Below are positions 37,148 through 48,241 of a stretch of DNA of 64,000 nt, one piece after another; position 1 is the stretch's first letter; each line of letters begins with the position of its first letter. The DNA comes from Lepidostoma basale (Eukaryota; Arthropoda; Insecta; Trichoptera; Lepidostomatidae). Under the pieces are notes generated by a model. It ran no database searches. It was given only the letters and a program-made list of their open reading frames with translations, and was not told where the DNA came from. The stretch spans positions 434,001 through 498,000 of the forward strand of contig JAHDVF020000867.1 of assembly GCA_022606425.2 (NCBI GenBank), written 5' to 3'. The position numbers and the translations under genes are program-made.

Positions 37148-37245
37148 GCATATAAAACTACCTTGAAGAAGAAGACTGCAACGATCTCCGTCGGTTGACG
37201 AAAACAAATTACACTGATATACTCAAGATCCCAAAAAACAAATAG
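37148..37245. mobile_element. Penelope-like element terminal fragment
   Basis: The order CTTGAAGA..GACTGCAACGATCTCC, then ACACTGATATACTCAAGATC, then CCCAAAAAACAAATAG matches the right end of the Penelope-like element at 50970-51055. Only this terminus is present. Confidence 0.6.
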
Positions 37246-37249
37246 ATAT

Positions 37250-38004
37250 GCGTTCGAATTAGAAAAGCTATTCTCACATATTTTCCATAGTTACAGGGCT
37301 ACTTTCTTAAAACCCATTAACCAAATAGTTTTGTATTGCAAAATTTGAAGTCAAACAGAATAAAAGTACGCGGTAAGTCCATGCAACTTGATGCCTAGAT
37401 CTATTTTACATATGATACGCAAACAAAAAAAGCCGTAGTAGATTTGCGACCCCCATTAGATAGTAATTTCAAACACCCCTGTCATCTATCATATTTGTTG
37501 AATTATGACTAAAGTGTGCTTAATATTTAAAATTTCTTTCCCTACGATTGTGGGGCTGCCCTATTTAAAATCTCTTGTCATCGACAGGGCATTCATGGGG
37601 GGTGATAGAAGGCATAAATATTTAAAGTGTACGTATGTGGATTTCCATATATGGATTTCCGCGAATTCTAGGGATACCTACGAGTCTTTCATATTTCTGC
37701 CAATTACTGGAATTTATTTCTATGAAAACTCCATATTCATCTATCTTTTTACATCAGAACAAGCCTGCTAGGTAGTTACTTACCGCATAATCCAAAGTTG
37801 TATATCTATGGTATATTTTGACATTTGATCATAGGCCTGATTTCTTCTGGCAATTATTTTGTCATAACATTGTCACTCGCGTTTTTGTTTATCACACATT
37901 CCATCGTAAAATAAGATATGCAAATAATTGACGTGGCCAGGATTTTTTTAATACATGTTATTTCCATAAACGGAATTTTCGTCTGTCAGAGTTAGCACTT
38001 CAAA
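37250..38004. other. region upstream of ADPGK
   Basis: Ordinary AT-rich DNA. An 88-codon frame at 37505-37771 has no recognised features. The ADPGK promoter should lie in the right part, but no core element stands out. Confidence 0.35.
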
Positions 38005-41000
38005 ATGTTTGGCCGGACGGTGAAAATTGGTTCCGTGCTTTCAATTTTTATAGTTCTGTGGGCCGTTTACTTAAAAAAAGGAGATAGTAATTTATTAAAA
38101 ATTACTTCAATTTCCGACAGTTTACAAAGGATAGAAAATAAATACTCTGTGGGGGACGGAACGAGGCGGCCAAAGGTGGCTGTTGGATATGGAGCCTGTT
38201 ACGATATATTCACTAATGCAGTGCCGCTGCTGAGGTTCGAAGAATTGGAGGGCGAACCGGAGCACTTCGATGATATCAGCTCCGTCTCTGAGCTGATCAA
38301 GAGCTTCGCCTACTATTTCCGCCACGGGGCCGCTGCGGAGTGAGTTAACACACATGTTCTGCCATCAATCTGGTTTTTCTATTGTTTAATATAACCTATT
38401 TGTTTACAGATTCTCTGGTTGTTTGTCACATAATGGTGTTATGCCACCTCTGTGTGTTTGAAGAACTTTATGTCGTAAACATAAACCTCGGGTCAACTGC
38501 CCCCTTGTTACTACTTTTAGATATTGTATATTTAGTCAGCTCACTGTGAAATGAAAGGTTTTGGATCTTACTGTATGTTTTCTAAAAGTTTTATTATAAT
38601 ATACTTTATAGAAAATACATGTTTCGCGAAGCATTAAAAAGAAGGATGCTTGGAAAAATTTAATTGGAGTGGATAGTGGTGAAAATATCAAGATGTTCTG
38701 GAAGGAGGTTATAAAATCCCAGAACTCTTCGGATGATAAGAGTGTATAAGTAAAGACAGATGGAATATTTTAAAGAAATGTATGGTGGCAACGTAACGAG
38801 TGGTATGAATAATGGAGAAAGCATAAGTGGAATCGACATAAATGAGGTAAACAGCATAGAAGAGATTTTCAGCAAAATTGTCGAGTAGGCTACTCAATAG
38901 GGCACACGTATATGAACACTGCCTTTTATTTATATACAGTAGAACGTTGTTTATCCGGACGTCGGTTAACTGGAACGTCAATTATCCGGACAAGCTGAGA
39001 TGATGAAAAAATAATTTAGCTGCAAAAGAAAGACAAGGAAATCTGTTAAAAAAATCTGATTATTTTTCCAGTACTGTAGTCTAGAAGGGGTACCCACCGC
39101 TTACCCGAGGCTGTTATAGGGCGCAGCGACGCCCTTTCATCAGCCTCGCTCATTCACTTTCTAGACTCTTCCCCCATCCATCCGGTACTGACATTAATTA
39201 ATTTACAAAAATCAAAGAGACACCAGGCCACATTTAAGCTACTGTTTTTTTCCCCTTCTATGCTCCGCACTTACAAACACAAACACATGGTATATACAGC
39301 CAATACAATTATCTTAAAATTAATAGTGTAAGGAAGGCAGGACACAGTCGGGGGGTGGAAGATACGAGTAGTAAATGTTGGGTTTAGAGAAAAAAAAACC
39401 AGTAGAGTTAGTAGACAGGGGAAGAAGAGTTAGAAGTATTTGAGTAGTGTAAGCCTTTTTTGAGTAATGTAAGCCTTTTTATGTACATGTACTACATACA
39501 TGCTTGCTTTTGCAGAAATTTGTAATTTCATAATCAATAAATGAGCCGAGGAAAAAAAAATCTATTTACACCTTATTTTGCTAAAAGAATTAGTGCTTGT
39601 TTGAATATCTGGAACACTTCGGTCCGGATAAACGACGGTCTACTGTATATGTTTGTTTTAAATATAAATAAATATAGCTTTGTTTTATAATAAATGTTAT
39701 TGTTAAAATGGTTTGTTTTTTTCTTATTTTATTGGCTGTACGAAATTTTAAATTCATCAGCTTCTTCTTCAGCCTATTCTCATCCACTCCTGGACAAAGG
39801 ACTCCTCCATTCGCTTCCACGCCACTCTGTCTTGTGCAGACTGCATCCAGGTTATTCCGACATGTCTGTTCAGGTCATACTTCCACCGTAGTTGCGGTCG
39901 CCCTGCACTTCTCTTTTCACCGAAATGCATCACCAGATTCTATCAAACATCTCTAACTTTTCATTAGTATTCAATATGGAATAGTACGCTCTTGTTAAGA
40001 AATAATTAATCTGTATTTAATATTGATAAAAACGTCCGCCTTCTAGAAGTTATTTTTTTGGCAACGACATGTTACCCCTTGCTGGGGAGCATTTTCAAAT
40101 GTTTATAATGTCTATACATTGGACAATGCCCTAGCAAGGCGGAACATGTCAGTGGGGCTATGTTTGTAACCAATGTATTATCACTTCAGAAAAGATATTG
40201 AGTTACTGACGTCCATATTTTATAATTGGAACCTTGTTGTATGAAATATGTTGTTTTTTATGTTGTAATATTTAATATTAAAATCGTTATTTTTGTTAAA
40301 CTGTTTTATGTCCAAATGATTCGCCTAAATGACCTGTAAAACTGACATTTTCGTCAATATCAAAAACTTAATTTGGAGTTTTACAAGTTTTGCTGGTCTG
40401 TTTTCAGGCGGTACATGTCCAATGGGTCACTGTTTGATGAGTTGGTGCAGCTGGCGGAGCAGGATTCGGAGGCGCGCTGGGCAGTGGGAGGAAACGCTCC
40501 TGTGATGGCATCCCGTTTCTTAATGGAAGGTTGCGAGGTGGTGCTGGGAGCACGCAGTAGTGCCCGCCTTCGAGCGGCACTGCCGGCGGGGCTGCTTAGT
40601 GCCGGCGCCCCCCTCGACAAGGACGACGTGCATCTTATCCTGGAGTACAAAGCAGATTCCTCGTGGGGTCCTTATACCGCCCCGCGAGCCAACCGCTACA
40701 TCTTACACAACGATGAGAACAACCCACTGGTCAGCTCCCTGGAACCCTTCGGAGAGCTGCTTGCGTCCTTTAGTCCACACCTTCTGGTTGTCAGTGGGTT
40801 GCAGATGATGGACAGCTACCCGTTCGCTGCAGGTTACTTATTCTGCACTATTTAACATCATTTAGTGTTTGTGGCCGAGTACAGTATTGCTTATCAAACA
40901 TATTCCCTTTATAGGTGTACGAGAAGCGCGCCTGAAGAAAATAAAAGAACAAATGATATCTCAAAACCCATCGACGTTGATCCATTTTGAAATGGCTAGC

Positions 41001-41600
41001 TACGTAGAGGCCAAGCTAATGACTGATCTAACTACAGAAGTTATTCCATACTCAGACTCTTTGGGAATGAATGAACAAGAACTTGTAAATCTCTATCACA
41101 CTTTGGAGTATGGAAACATCAGTGTGGTTGCCGATTCTAATCCAAGAGTCGCTTCTGCACTTGACCAAATGAGAAACGTGTTCAGAATCATCCGCAGGAA
41201 TAGCGTTGGGGTGCCCGGCAGCCGGCACCTGACCAGGATCCACGTGCACACACTGGCGTACCAGGCTATTATGACAGTCAAGTCCTCCAAGTGGAGGAAG
41301 ACCATGGCTGCAGCAGCTAAAGCCTCGCTCACGGCCCACCGCCATGTGTGTGGCACGCGGACCATCGCTCCCGAGAAGGTGCGGCTGGTGATGGACGACA
41401 GTTTCGCCACCTCCACCAGCGTGCCGGGGGCGCGGCGAGTGCAGCTGGACCCTGCGCGGCCCGTATCCTGCTGGGAGGAATCGTTGCTAGGTCTGGCCCT
41501 GCAGCTGTGCGTGGCCCCCGTCCTGGTGTGCATCGATGCCCAGCAGACAGCCGGAGCCGGCGACAATATCTCTGCAGCTGGATTAGTTTTACAAATTTGA
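38005..41600 (+). CDS. ADPGK: ADP-dependent glucokinase (three exons, 481 aa)
   Basis: Exons are 38005-38339, 40408-40832 and 40915-41600. The junctions (GA|GTGAGT..TTTTCAG|G and GCAG|GTTACT..TATAG|GT) keep the frame. The enzyme phosphorylates glucose using ADP. Animal ADPGK is associated with the ER, and residues 7-24 here form a hydrophobic N-terminal segment. Family marks are VGGNAPVMASRFL (exon 2), HFEMAS (exon 3) and the C-terminal TAGAGDNISAAG, whose Asp near residue 470 is the expected catalytic base of the ribokinase-like fold. Length is close to the human protein (about 497). Intron 1 (2.07 kb) holds at least three transposon remnants, intron 2 only 82 bases. No frame damage is seen. 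Confidence 0.93.
38575..38640. repeat. hairpin-MITE fragment in ADPGK intron 1
   Basis: TTTTCTAAAAGTTTTATTAT followed by ACATGTTTCGCGAAGCATTA is one arm of the TTAATACGAATGAAA MITE family. Confidence 0.55.
38937..39645. mobile_element. non-autonomous pogo/Tigger-type MITE in ADPGK intron 1
   Basis: The left end, CAGTAGAACGTTGTTTATCC, and the right end, CCGGATAAACGACGGTCTACTG, are inverted with two mismatches and flanked by TA at 38935 and 39646. A subterminal TTAACTGGAACGTCAATTAT at the left resembles pogo/jerky ends. It is 709 bases with no transposase. An internal hairpin lies around 39108-39150 (GAGGCTG..CAGCCTC). Confidence 0.8.
39745..39905 (-). mobile_element. RTE-type retroposon 3' remnant in ADPGK intron 1
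   Basis: Nearly identical over ~130 bases to 60172-60310 (TCTTGTGCAGACTGCATCCA, then GGTTATTCCGACATGTCTGT). The minus strand encodes the end of an RTE RT. Confidence 0.75.
40010..40180. mobile_element. hairpin MITE in ADPGK intron 1
   Basis: Arms meet around CGACATGTTACCCCTTGCTGG on the left and CCCTAGCAAGGCGGAACATG on the right, with TTCTAGAAGTTATTTT outside. Same family as 53653-53816. Confidence 0.65.
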
Positions 41601-41989
41601 TAGAATATCGCATTTATTATGTTGTAACTTTTATTTTTATACATTTTTTTTACTTTTATTATTGTCTCTGTCTGACTACCATTGTCATTGACTATAAATA
41701 TTCATGTGCAATTTTATAACAAGGTTTGGTGTGAGCTGTTTTTTATATTGCAATTCTATCCTTGTTTATGTAAAAATACTACTTTTAAACCCAAATATTT
41801 CTGAATACTCCCTCCACATGATACTGTGGAATGACCACCATTGCTGGTATCCAAGATAAGCAAATACAATGTTTATTTAGTAACTTGAAACATTCCAATT
41901 TATTACTTTGTAAGATCTTCGACTGATACATTTTATTCCATTTTGCTGAAAATTTTTAAGCTTTTTTTAATTTGACTATTATGTGTCTT

Positions 41990-43250
41990 GACTATTATGT
42001 GTCTCTCTATTATGACTAGTGCACTCGAAGGAGGTATGCGAGAGGAACAGGCTGGCTTCCGAAGTGGCCGGTCTTGCGTTGAGCACATAAATACACTCCG
42101 CATCATAATTGAAGAGGCCTCTGAATGGCAGTACAGCATGTACCTAACGTTCGTCGACTTTGAAAAGGCCTTCGATACATTATCGTGGACTTCAATCTGG
42201 TCAACTCTCATTAGCAGAGGAGTCCCACAGAAGATTGTGAATATCATCAGGGCAATGTATGACGGTTGTTCTTGTCGTGTAGTGCACCAGGGCAAACTCT
42301 CCGAGGCCATCAAACTGAGTGCGGGAGTGCGACAGGGATGTCTACTATCACCCCTGCTCTTCATAGTGGTTCTGGAGGATGTGTTGCGCCGTTCTTTCGA
42401 CGGTCCCCGTGGCATTCCATGGATGCGTGATACCCAGTTGGAGGATCTGGATTATGCTGATGACCTCTGTTTGCTTTCGGTAAACCGGGTGGATGCGGAG
42501 CGGAAACTTTGTAGACTTCACGAGGAAGCGGCAAAAGTAGGTCTCAAGATTAACATGTCCAAGACAGTAGACCTACGAGTGTCCACAAATGACTCCACCC
42601 CAATCTTGCTCCACGGTGTCCCCCTTGTGACCACGACCAGCTTCTGCTACCTCGGTAGTATGATAGCAGGCTCGGGAGGTACGGAGGAGGATGTAGCCAG
42701 CAGACTTGACAAGGCAAGGGGAGCTTTCGCTATGCTTCGCCCTGTATGGCGCTCCGGTATCATTTCGAGAAAGCTCAAGCTCCAAGTATTCAGCAGTAAC
42801 GTTAAAAGCGTACTGCTGTACGGATGTGAGACTTGGAAGTCTACCGCAGACGTTATTGGTAAACTCCAGGTGTTTATAAATAGGTGCCTTCGCTCAATAT
42901 TCAAAATCTATTGGCCCCAAACAGTGTCAAATGCCGTTCTCTGGACCATGGCAGGCGAAAAGCCAATTAGAGAACAAGTCGCTAGGCGCAAATGGCAGTG
43001 GATCGGTCACACTCTGAGACGGAACCCAGCCTGCATCGCTCAGGGCGCACTAGACTGGTCCCCTATGGGGGGAAAGAGAAAGCGAGGCAGACCTAGAGCC
43101 ACCTGGAGAAGAACCCTGCAGGACGAGGTTAAGGCAGCAGGCCTCACTTGGGACGATGTTAAGCATCAGGCATGCGATAGAGTCGGGTGGAGAAGATTCC
43201 TTGAGGCCCTATGCACCACGGAGGTGTGACAGGACAAAAAGAAGAAGAAG
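41990..43250 (+). mobile_element. 5'-truncated non-LTR retroposon with target duplication
   Basis: One frame of 413 codons (41988-43229) encodes most of a reverse transcriptase. It has FVDFEKAFDTLSW with a catalytic Asp, a VRQGCLLSPLLFIVVLED block and LDYADDLCLLS with the Asp pair. The thumb follows (SFCYLGSMIAGSGGTEEDV..LLYGCETW), then RRKWQWIGHTLRRNP and GGKRKRGRPRATW. No endonuclease is present. The frame has no stop, so it inserted recently. The 3' end is (GAA)n at 43240-43250. ATTATGTGTCTT occurs at 41978-41989 and 43251-43262, the likely target duplication. It sits 390 bases past the ADPGK stop and 190 before the C1D stop. Confidence 0.9.
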
Positions 43251-43436
43251 ATTATGTGTCTTTTCTAAACCTGTAATTATGATTTTTTTGTTTGTATACT
43301 AGACGAGTCCTAAACCACTCTTCTTCACAAACATTTTGGTGATGTTAAAATTTGCGCACGATACCTCCGTTGAAACAGTTCACTGGTGATTGAATAAAAA
43401 ACTAAGTTAATAAATAGTGTATTTCATTTATAAAGA

Positions 43437-43898
43437 TCATTCCTCTGAAAACTTAATTTTTTTGTTGGGAGGTCCACCAAGCAATTCTTTGTTGTTGGGG
43501 TCCCACAGGCCGCTACGGATAAATCTCTTGGCGGCGTCAACGTCCAGAGAGGGCCTCTTCTTGCGGTCAACCAGTTCGTCTCTCTTCTGCATCACCTGCC
43601 GAATCCTCGCCAATTGAACTTTCACCGGATGAGTGGTAGGGTCCGTCCCGCGCAGGCGTAACTGGATCCAGCACAAAGAGTTGAGAGCATAAACTATGAA
43701 TAATTTATAATTTATTCGATCCTCAATGCTCATGGTTTCGACTGCCGTTTTGTTTCCTTCCGTCAGCTGAATATGTTTTTGAATGCTTATAATAAGATTG
43801 TTAAGTTCGACTGCTTTCTTTTTAAAATCTGTGTCTGACGATATATTTCCGAGTTCAAGTTTTTCTATTAAAGTCATCATAGCGTGTTGATAAAACAA
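43437..43898 (-). CDS. C1D: C1D/Rrp47-type exosome cofactor, 153 aa
   Basis: One intact exon. Residues about 10-100 form the Sas10/Utp3/C1D domain: helices with LNNLIISIQKHI, then the diagnostic YKLFIVYALNSLCWIQLRLRG and DPTTHPVKVQLARIRQVMQK. The C-terminus, SLDVDAAKRFIRSGLWDPN then KKIKF, fits the basic RNA-binding tail of the family. C1D/Rrp47 works with the nuclear exosome exonuclease Rrp6 in 3' processing of rRNA and snoRNA. Length is close to human C1D (141 aa). The start could be the first Met or the pair at residues 7-8 (MM), which gives a better match to family length. It converges on ADPGK. No intron is needed. Confidence 0.9.
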   Translation of the reverse strand: MFYQHAMMTLIEKLELGNISSDTDFKKKAVELNNLIISIQKHIQLTEGNKTAVETMSIEDRINYKLFIVYALNSLCWIQLRLRGTDPTTHPVKVQLARIRQVMQKRDELVDRKKRPSLDVDAAKRFIRSGLWDPNNKELLGGPPNKKIKFSEE

Positions 43899-44509
43899 GT
43901 TTGCAAACTGATTTCGTGCTTAGTTAAAAGTAGGATATTATGGAACTATAGTTTAAAATTAAAATAAAAACTAAATATGTACCGAGTACTAAGACACATC
44001 AAAATATAACAAACAACAAATTTGGTTAAAATTGTTATTGACAGCCGGAAACCTCTGCACGTTTTTTAAACTATGGTTTACAATGCCGTCTTGAAAGTAT
44101 TTACCAGGCCGTAATCACATAGATAATATTTGCAACATGGAGCTATTGTAGGCCGTTAGTATGTGTCTCGTGCTGTGATCTCGTATTTTATTTCGATTAT
44201 AAATGTGAAATAAATATAAAATACGACTAATATCGTATTATTATTCGTTATATACGTGTTACAAATATTTTAATATACTACATTTGTGTTTCCGCAGTGC
44301 CGGTATGTCAATTTTACTTTCTCCTCGTGCCGGGCCATTTGTAAAGTATTTATATTCATTTTCTTCACTGTGTTTGCTTTATTAAAGTACTAAATTTAGT
44401 TAAGTAATATATTGAACACACATTGAATTGTATAATATATTTTGTGTACAACTTTGGTATGTAAAATGTTCAAAATAATCTTTCGATATAACCTCAAAAT
44501 TCATTGATA
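43899..44509. other. C1D upstream region
   Basis: AT-rich, with no gene recognised. The C1D promoter should lie at the left end, directly upstream on the minus strand. Confidence 0.35.
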
Positions 44510-46995
44510 TAGCTATGTTTCATGGTAGTTATACTAGCTGAGATTGCACTGAACAAATTTTACATGGCAGAAAATACGTTTTCTCTCTGAAGGCTTGTTT
44601 GATCTTAGTTAAGTTTAATTTTAATTAGTGATAAGACTATGAAAAACAATAATAGTGGATAGGAAAAACAATAATAGTGTAAGTGACAATTTTCGTGAGT
44701 GGCAACACTTTGGGGGGCGTGATCTCAACCCCCTACCCTGCAATTTTTTGAACTCCGGAGAGCTCTCGAACGAAAAGTCAGTCACCGGCCTTCGGTGGAA
44801 AGAACATCTCTGCCCGGCCGAACGCGCGCCGGGGAGATAATCTGAAAAGATCGCGAAAGTGAGATACCGGACATCGGTGGAGACAATCTGAAGAAAAGTT
44901 CGCGATATCGCCGGCTGGTGCCAGTAACCATGGCGCCAGCCTATCATCATAGGAGTTAGGAGTTAGGAATACAGCAATCTGAGAAATCTGCGAGGTCGAA
45001 GATGTGGTCAGATGAGGACGTCAAAGACGGCGATACTGGCATCAACACGTAGAAAGGATGATCTCAAATAGGATACCACACATAGCACTCCATGGAACGC
45101 CAAACGGACAACGCCGACCAGGAAGACCCCCGAAACGGTGGAAAGAAAGCTGGAGTTCATCGTCTCAAGAGGACCCGCCTGAGACTCCTGAGTCTACCAA
45201 AAGTGAAGAAGAAGAAGAAGACTTATGAACTAAAGAGGACTTACATGCTATTCGTTGGCCAATGACTTAAAACTAATCCATCACTGAAACAGCACTAACG
45301 GCGAAGACCGATGATCTGCGAAGTCGGCGTGACGGCGAGCTAGCCGGCACGTGGCGTCCGCACCACGAGGGACGTTTGAGGCGGACGATGGGGAAGAGCG
45401 TGGAAGCGAGAGGCGGTCTGGTCTCCTTCGCTGAGACAGCCGTGGCCAGCATCAGGCCCCAATGGTAATAAACTGACGCAGCCGGCATCATGCGGCACGT
45501 CTCCGAAGTCCGGTATCTCACTCTATACGGCGCGTAAATCGCGAACTTTTTTCAGATTATAACATCTCTCCCCGGCCGAACGCCGGGGAGAGATGTTACA
45601 TGTTCCTTCCACCGAAGGCCGGTGACTGAATAACTGCTGTCCGGAACTCTCGAGCCCGGAGTAGCAAATCCGCAGGGTGGGGGGTTGTTGTGAAGTGTTG
45701 CCCCAAAGTGTTGCCGCTCGGCATATCCGGCTGGCAGTACTTAACTTAATTGCGATACCGGGGCAGAACGCTATTTTTTTCAATCACTAAATTGTCACTA
45801 CGCCTCTTTAAACACTATTATTGCATTTAAATTGTTGATATAACCATGTTTCATGGCATACTGGGTGAGATTGCACTAGACAAATTTTACATGGCCGAAA
45901 ATACGTTTTCTCTCTGGAGGCTTGTTTGATCTTAGTTAAGTTTAATTTTAATTTAGTGATAAGACTATGAAAAACAATAATAGTGGGTAGGAAAAACAAT
46001 AATAGTGTTTAAAGAAGTGAAGTGACAATTTTTCGTGAGTAGCAGCACCTTGGAGAGGGGGGGGATGACCTAACCCCCCACCCTGCGGATCGGAACTCAG
46101 AGAGCCACATGTAGCGACACAGGATAGTTGGAAATCAGACTCCGGAGGTAGCGGACGGGCCGCTCCCGGCGCCCCACTGGTCGCCGGCGTTCGCGCCGGC
46201 CATGGGCGTTCCCGCCATTTTGACCACGCCGGGGCCGGGCGAAACGCTTCTCAAGAGCCGGAGACCAGACCGGCTCTCGCTTCCACACTCTTCCCCCATC
46301 GTCCGCCTCGCACATCCCTCGTGGTGCGGACGGAGGAGGATGTCAAGCCGCCTGACACGGTCCGTCACCGTCCACATTGACACCATCAGCAGCTAGGTGC
46401 CGGCTGCCTCAGATCCAGCCAGCCTCCACGTCGCTCTTCGCCGTCGTCTGCCTCGCCCGATCCCCGCGGCGGAGGCCAGGTCGGCTCCAGCGTCCACAGC
46501 TCTCCCCCATCGTCCGCCTCGCACGTTCCTCGTACGCGGACGGATGAACGCAGCTCTAACTCGGCGCTGCTGTCCCGAGGATAACATTACGCAGTTAGTT
46601 CTAAGTCGTTAACCAACGAATAGCATGTAAGTACTCTTTAGTTCATAAGTAATCTTGTTTCTTTATTTTGTGTCATTAAATGTATTTATAAATAGTAAAT
46701 ATTGTTTTCAATCTCATATCACTATACATCCCGGAGCATCTCAGAGATCACATACTGATGTTCCATTAGCGAATAAACACTGGGCAACACGTTGTGAGGA
46801 GTTGCTTCGAGATCGGGAGTGAGATACGAGTAATTCTTCATTCTTCACCCCGTGACAGCGAAATACACCTAACATTGTCTTATCACTAATTAAAATTAAA
46901 CATAACTAAGATCAAACAAGCCTCCAGAGAGAAAACGTATTTTCTGCCATGTAAAAATTGCTCACCTAGTATTCCATGAAACATGGCTATATCAT
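44510..46995. mobile_element. block of nested inverted repeats (foldback-like)
   Basis: The left end, ATAGCTATGTTTCATGG..GGCTTGTTTGATC (44510-44612, continuing to about 44640), recurs inverted at about 46875-46990 and directly at 45838-45965. Inside, 44700-44880 is inverted at 45520-45725 (CCGGCCGAACG, CACCG(G/A)AGGCCGGTG). 45221-45277 is inverted at 46595-46650 (AACTAAAGAG.ACTTACATGC). 45345-45425 is inverted at 46258-46333 and a related copy is at 46455-46545 (CCATCGTCCGCCTCGCAC). The whole ~2.5 kb could fold on itself in several ways. No transposase is present. An RTE-type tail is inserted at 44955-45222. Confidence 0.75.
44955..45222 (+). mobile_element. RTE-type retroposon 3' end inside the inverted-repeat block
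   Basis: Reads EICEVEDV, then RRRYWHQHVERM, then QRRPGRPPKRWKESWSSSS, followed by a (GAA)n tail at 45203-45220. The closest relative in the window is the C-terminus of the element at 54136-56998 (CEIEDIVQWSRSRRRYWRDH, RPPGRPPKRWRDSW). Confidence 0.8.
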
Positions 46996-47287
46996 GTTTA
47001 TTAATTGTTTCGAAAAATTCGCGATATTTTTACCAAAATTGTCTGACATTTGACAGCTGTCAGATAGATGGACCCAGAGTTATAAACATAACATTGCGGC
47101 TTGATAACATAGATTCGAGACGGCATTGTATGGTTTAGTTTAGCCATAAAAAAAATCCAGAATTTCAAACATTGTCTATGAGCCATTGTAAATGTCATAA
47201 ATGACAGTTTATTTCATGGTTAGCCGTCTGCCGTCAGCTTGTTTACAAGTGAAAATTGCAGCATGTAGTTTTAATACAGATGGGATA

Positions 47288-48241
47288 ATGTTAGTATACG
47301 TAAAATTTTCTAAATATTTGATTTATTCTTTTTTTATTCTATTAGCAGTTTTATCATTCCATTCTGGGAGATTCGCATCTCATTATGAATACATCAAACA
47401 AGAAAATCTTTGGCAAGACCTTGCTAAAGAAATTTCCAAAAATTTGACATTTCGTAATTTAGCATCGTGCGAATACTCGTCGATACTTAATGACGATACC
47501 GCTATAAACGTGAGGTCTCTAAGTGACGTCACTTTGGACTCGGGTAGCTTGCGGGCTGGCGGCGAGTTTGTACCTGCGAGCTGTAAGCCCTCTTTTAGCA
47601 CGGCCATAATTGTGCCGTACCGCGACAGGGATCATCAGCTCAAGGACTTCCTGACCTTCATCCACGCCTTTCTGGGCCGCCAGAACATCCACTACCGCAT
47701 CTATGTGGTGGAGCAGGAGGATGGTAAACCTTTCAACCGTGCCAAGCTCCTCAACATCGGTTCTGCCGCAGCCATCCAGCACGGTTTCCCCTGCCTAGTC
47801 CTACACGACGTGGATCTGCTGCCTCTGCAGCCGCGCAATCTCTACGCCTGCACCAAGGCACCCCGACACATGTCTGCCAGCATCGACAAGTTCCGTTTCA
47901 ACCTGCCCTATAAGGAACTATTTGGAGGTGCCGTGGCGCTGCTCTCCGAGCAGTTTGTGGCGGCCAACGGAATGAGCAACCTGTACTACGGCTGGGGCGG
48001 GGAGGACGACGACCTGTATCGACGCCTGCGGGAGATCTCGCTGGCGCCAGTGCGGCTGGAGCCCTCCGTGAGTGTGTACACCATGCTGCGCCACCGCAGC
48101 CAGCCACCCAGCCTACAGCGGGGGGCCCTCCTGGCCCAGGCCTCGGAGAGATACGCCGTCGATGGTTTAAATTCTTTAACTTTTACTGAAAAGGCTACTA
48201 AGCTTCATCCCTTGTTCACGCATATTCTTGTACAGCTCTGA
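47288..48241 (+). CDS. beta-1,4-galactosyltransferase family, probable GalNAc-transferase, 317 aa
   Basis: An intact single-exon type II Golgi enzyme. The open frame extends upstream to 47201, but the Met at 47288 gives a standard short cytosolic end, with a membrane anchor at residues 9-24. N52 is a glycosylation sequon. The catalytic domain begins GGEFVPASC..IIVPYRDRDHQL (91-118). Then come FNRAKLLNIG, the metal-binding LHDVDLLPL (172-180), FNLPYKELFGG and GWGGEDDDLY (235-244), with Met266 and His269 at metal-ligand positions. At the position of bovine beta4GalT1 Tyr289, which selects galactose, this protein has Leu211. Leu or Ile there is known to favour UDP-GalNAc in invertebrate enzymes. 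It should make GalNAc-beta1,4-GlcNAc (LacdiNAc) on glycoproteins or glycolipids. The lack of introns is unusual and may mean a retrocopy. Confidence 0.92.
   Translation: MLVYVKFSKYLIYSFFILLAVLSFHSGRFASHYEYIKQENLWQDLAKEISKNLTFRNLASCEYSSILNDDTAINVRSLSDVTLDSGSLRAGGEFVPASCKPSFSTAIIVPYRDRDHQLKDFLTFIHAFLGRQNIHYRIYVVEQEDGKPFNRAKLLNIGSAAAIQHGFPCLVLHDVDLLPLQPRNLYACTKAPRHMSASIDKFRFNLPYKELFGGAVALLSEQFVAANGMSNLYYGWGGEDDDLYRRLREISLAPVRLEPSVSVYTMLRHRSQPPSLQRGALLAQASERYAVDGLNSLTFTEKATKLHPLFTHILVQL

Noticed and set aside
41096..41644. 182-codon minus-strand ORF across ADPGK exon 3
   Set aside because: Antisense of a well-supported coding exon.
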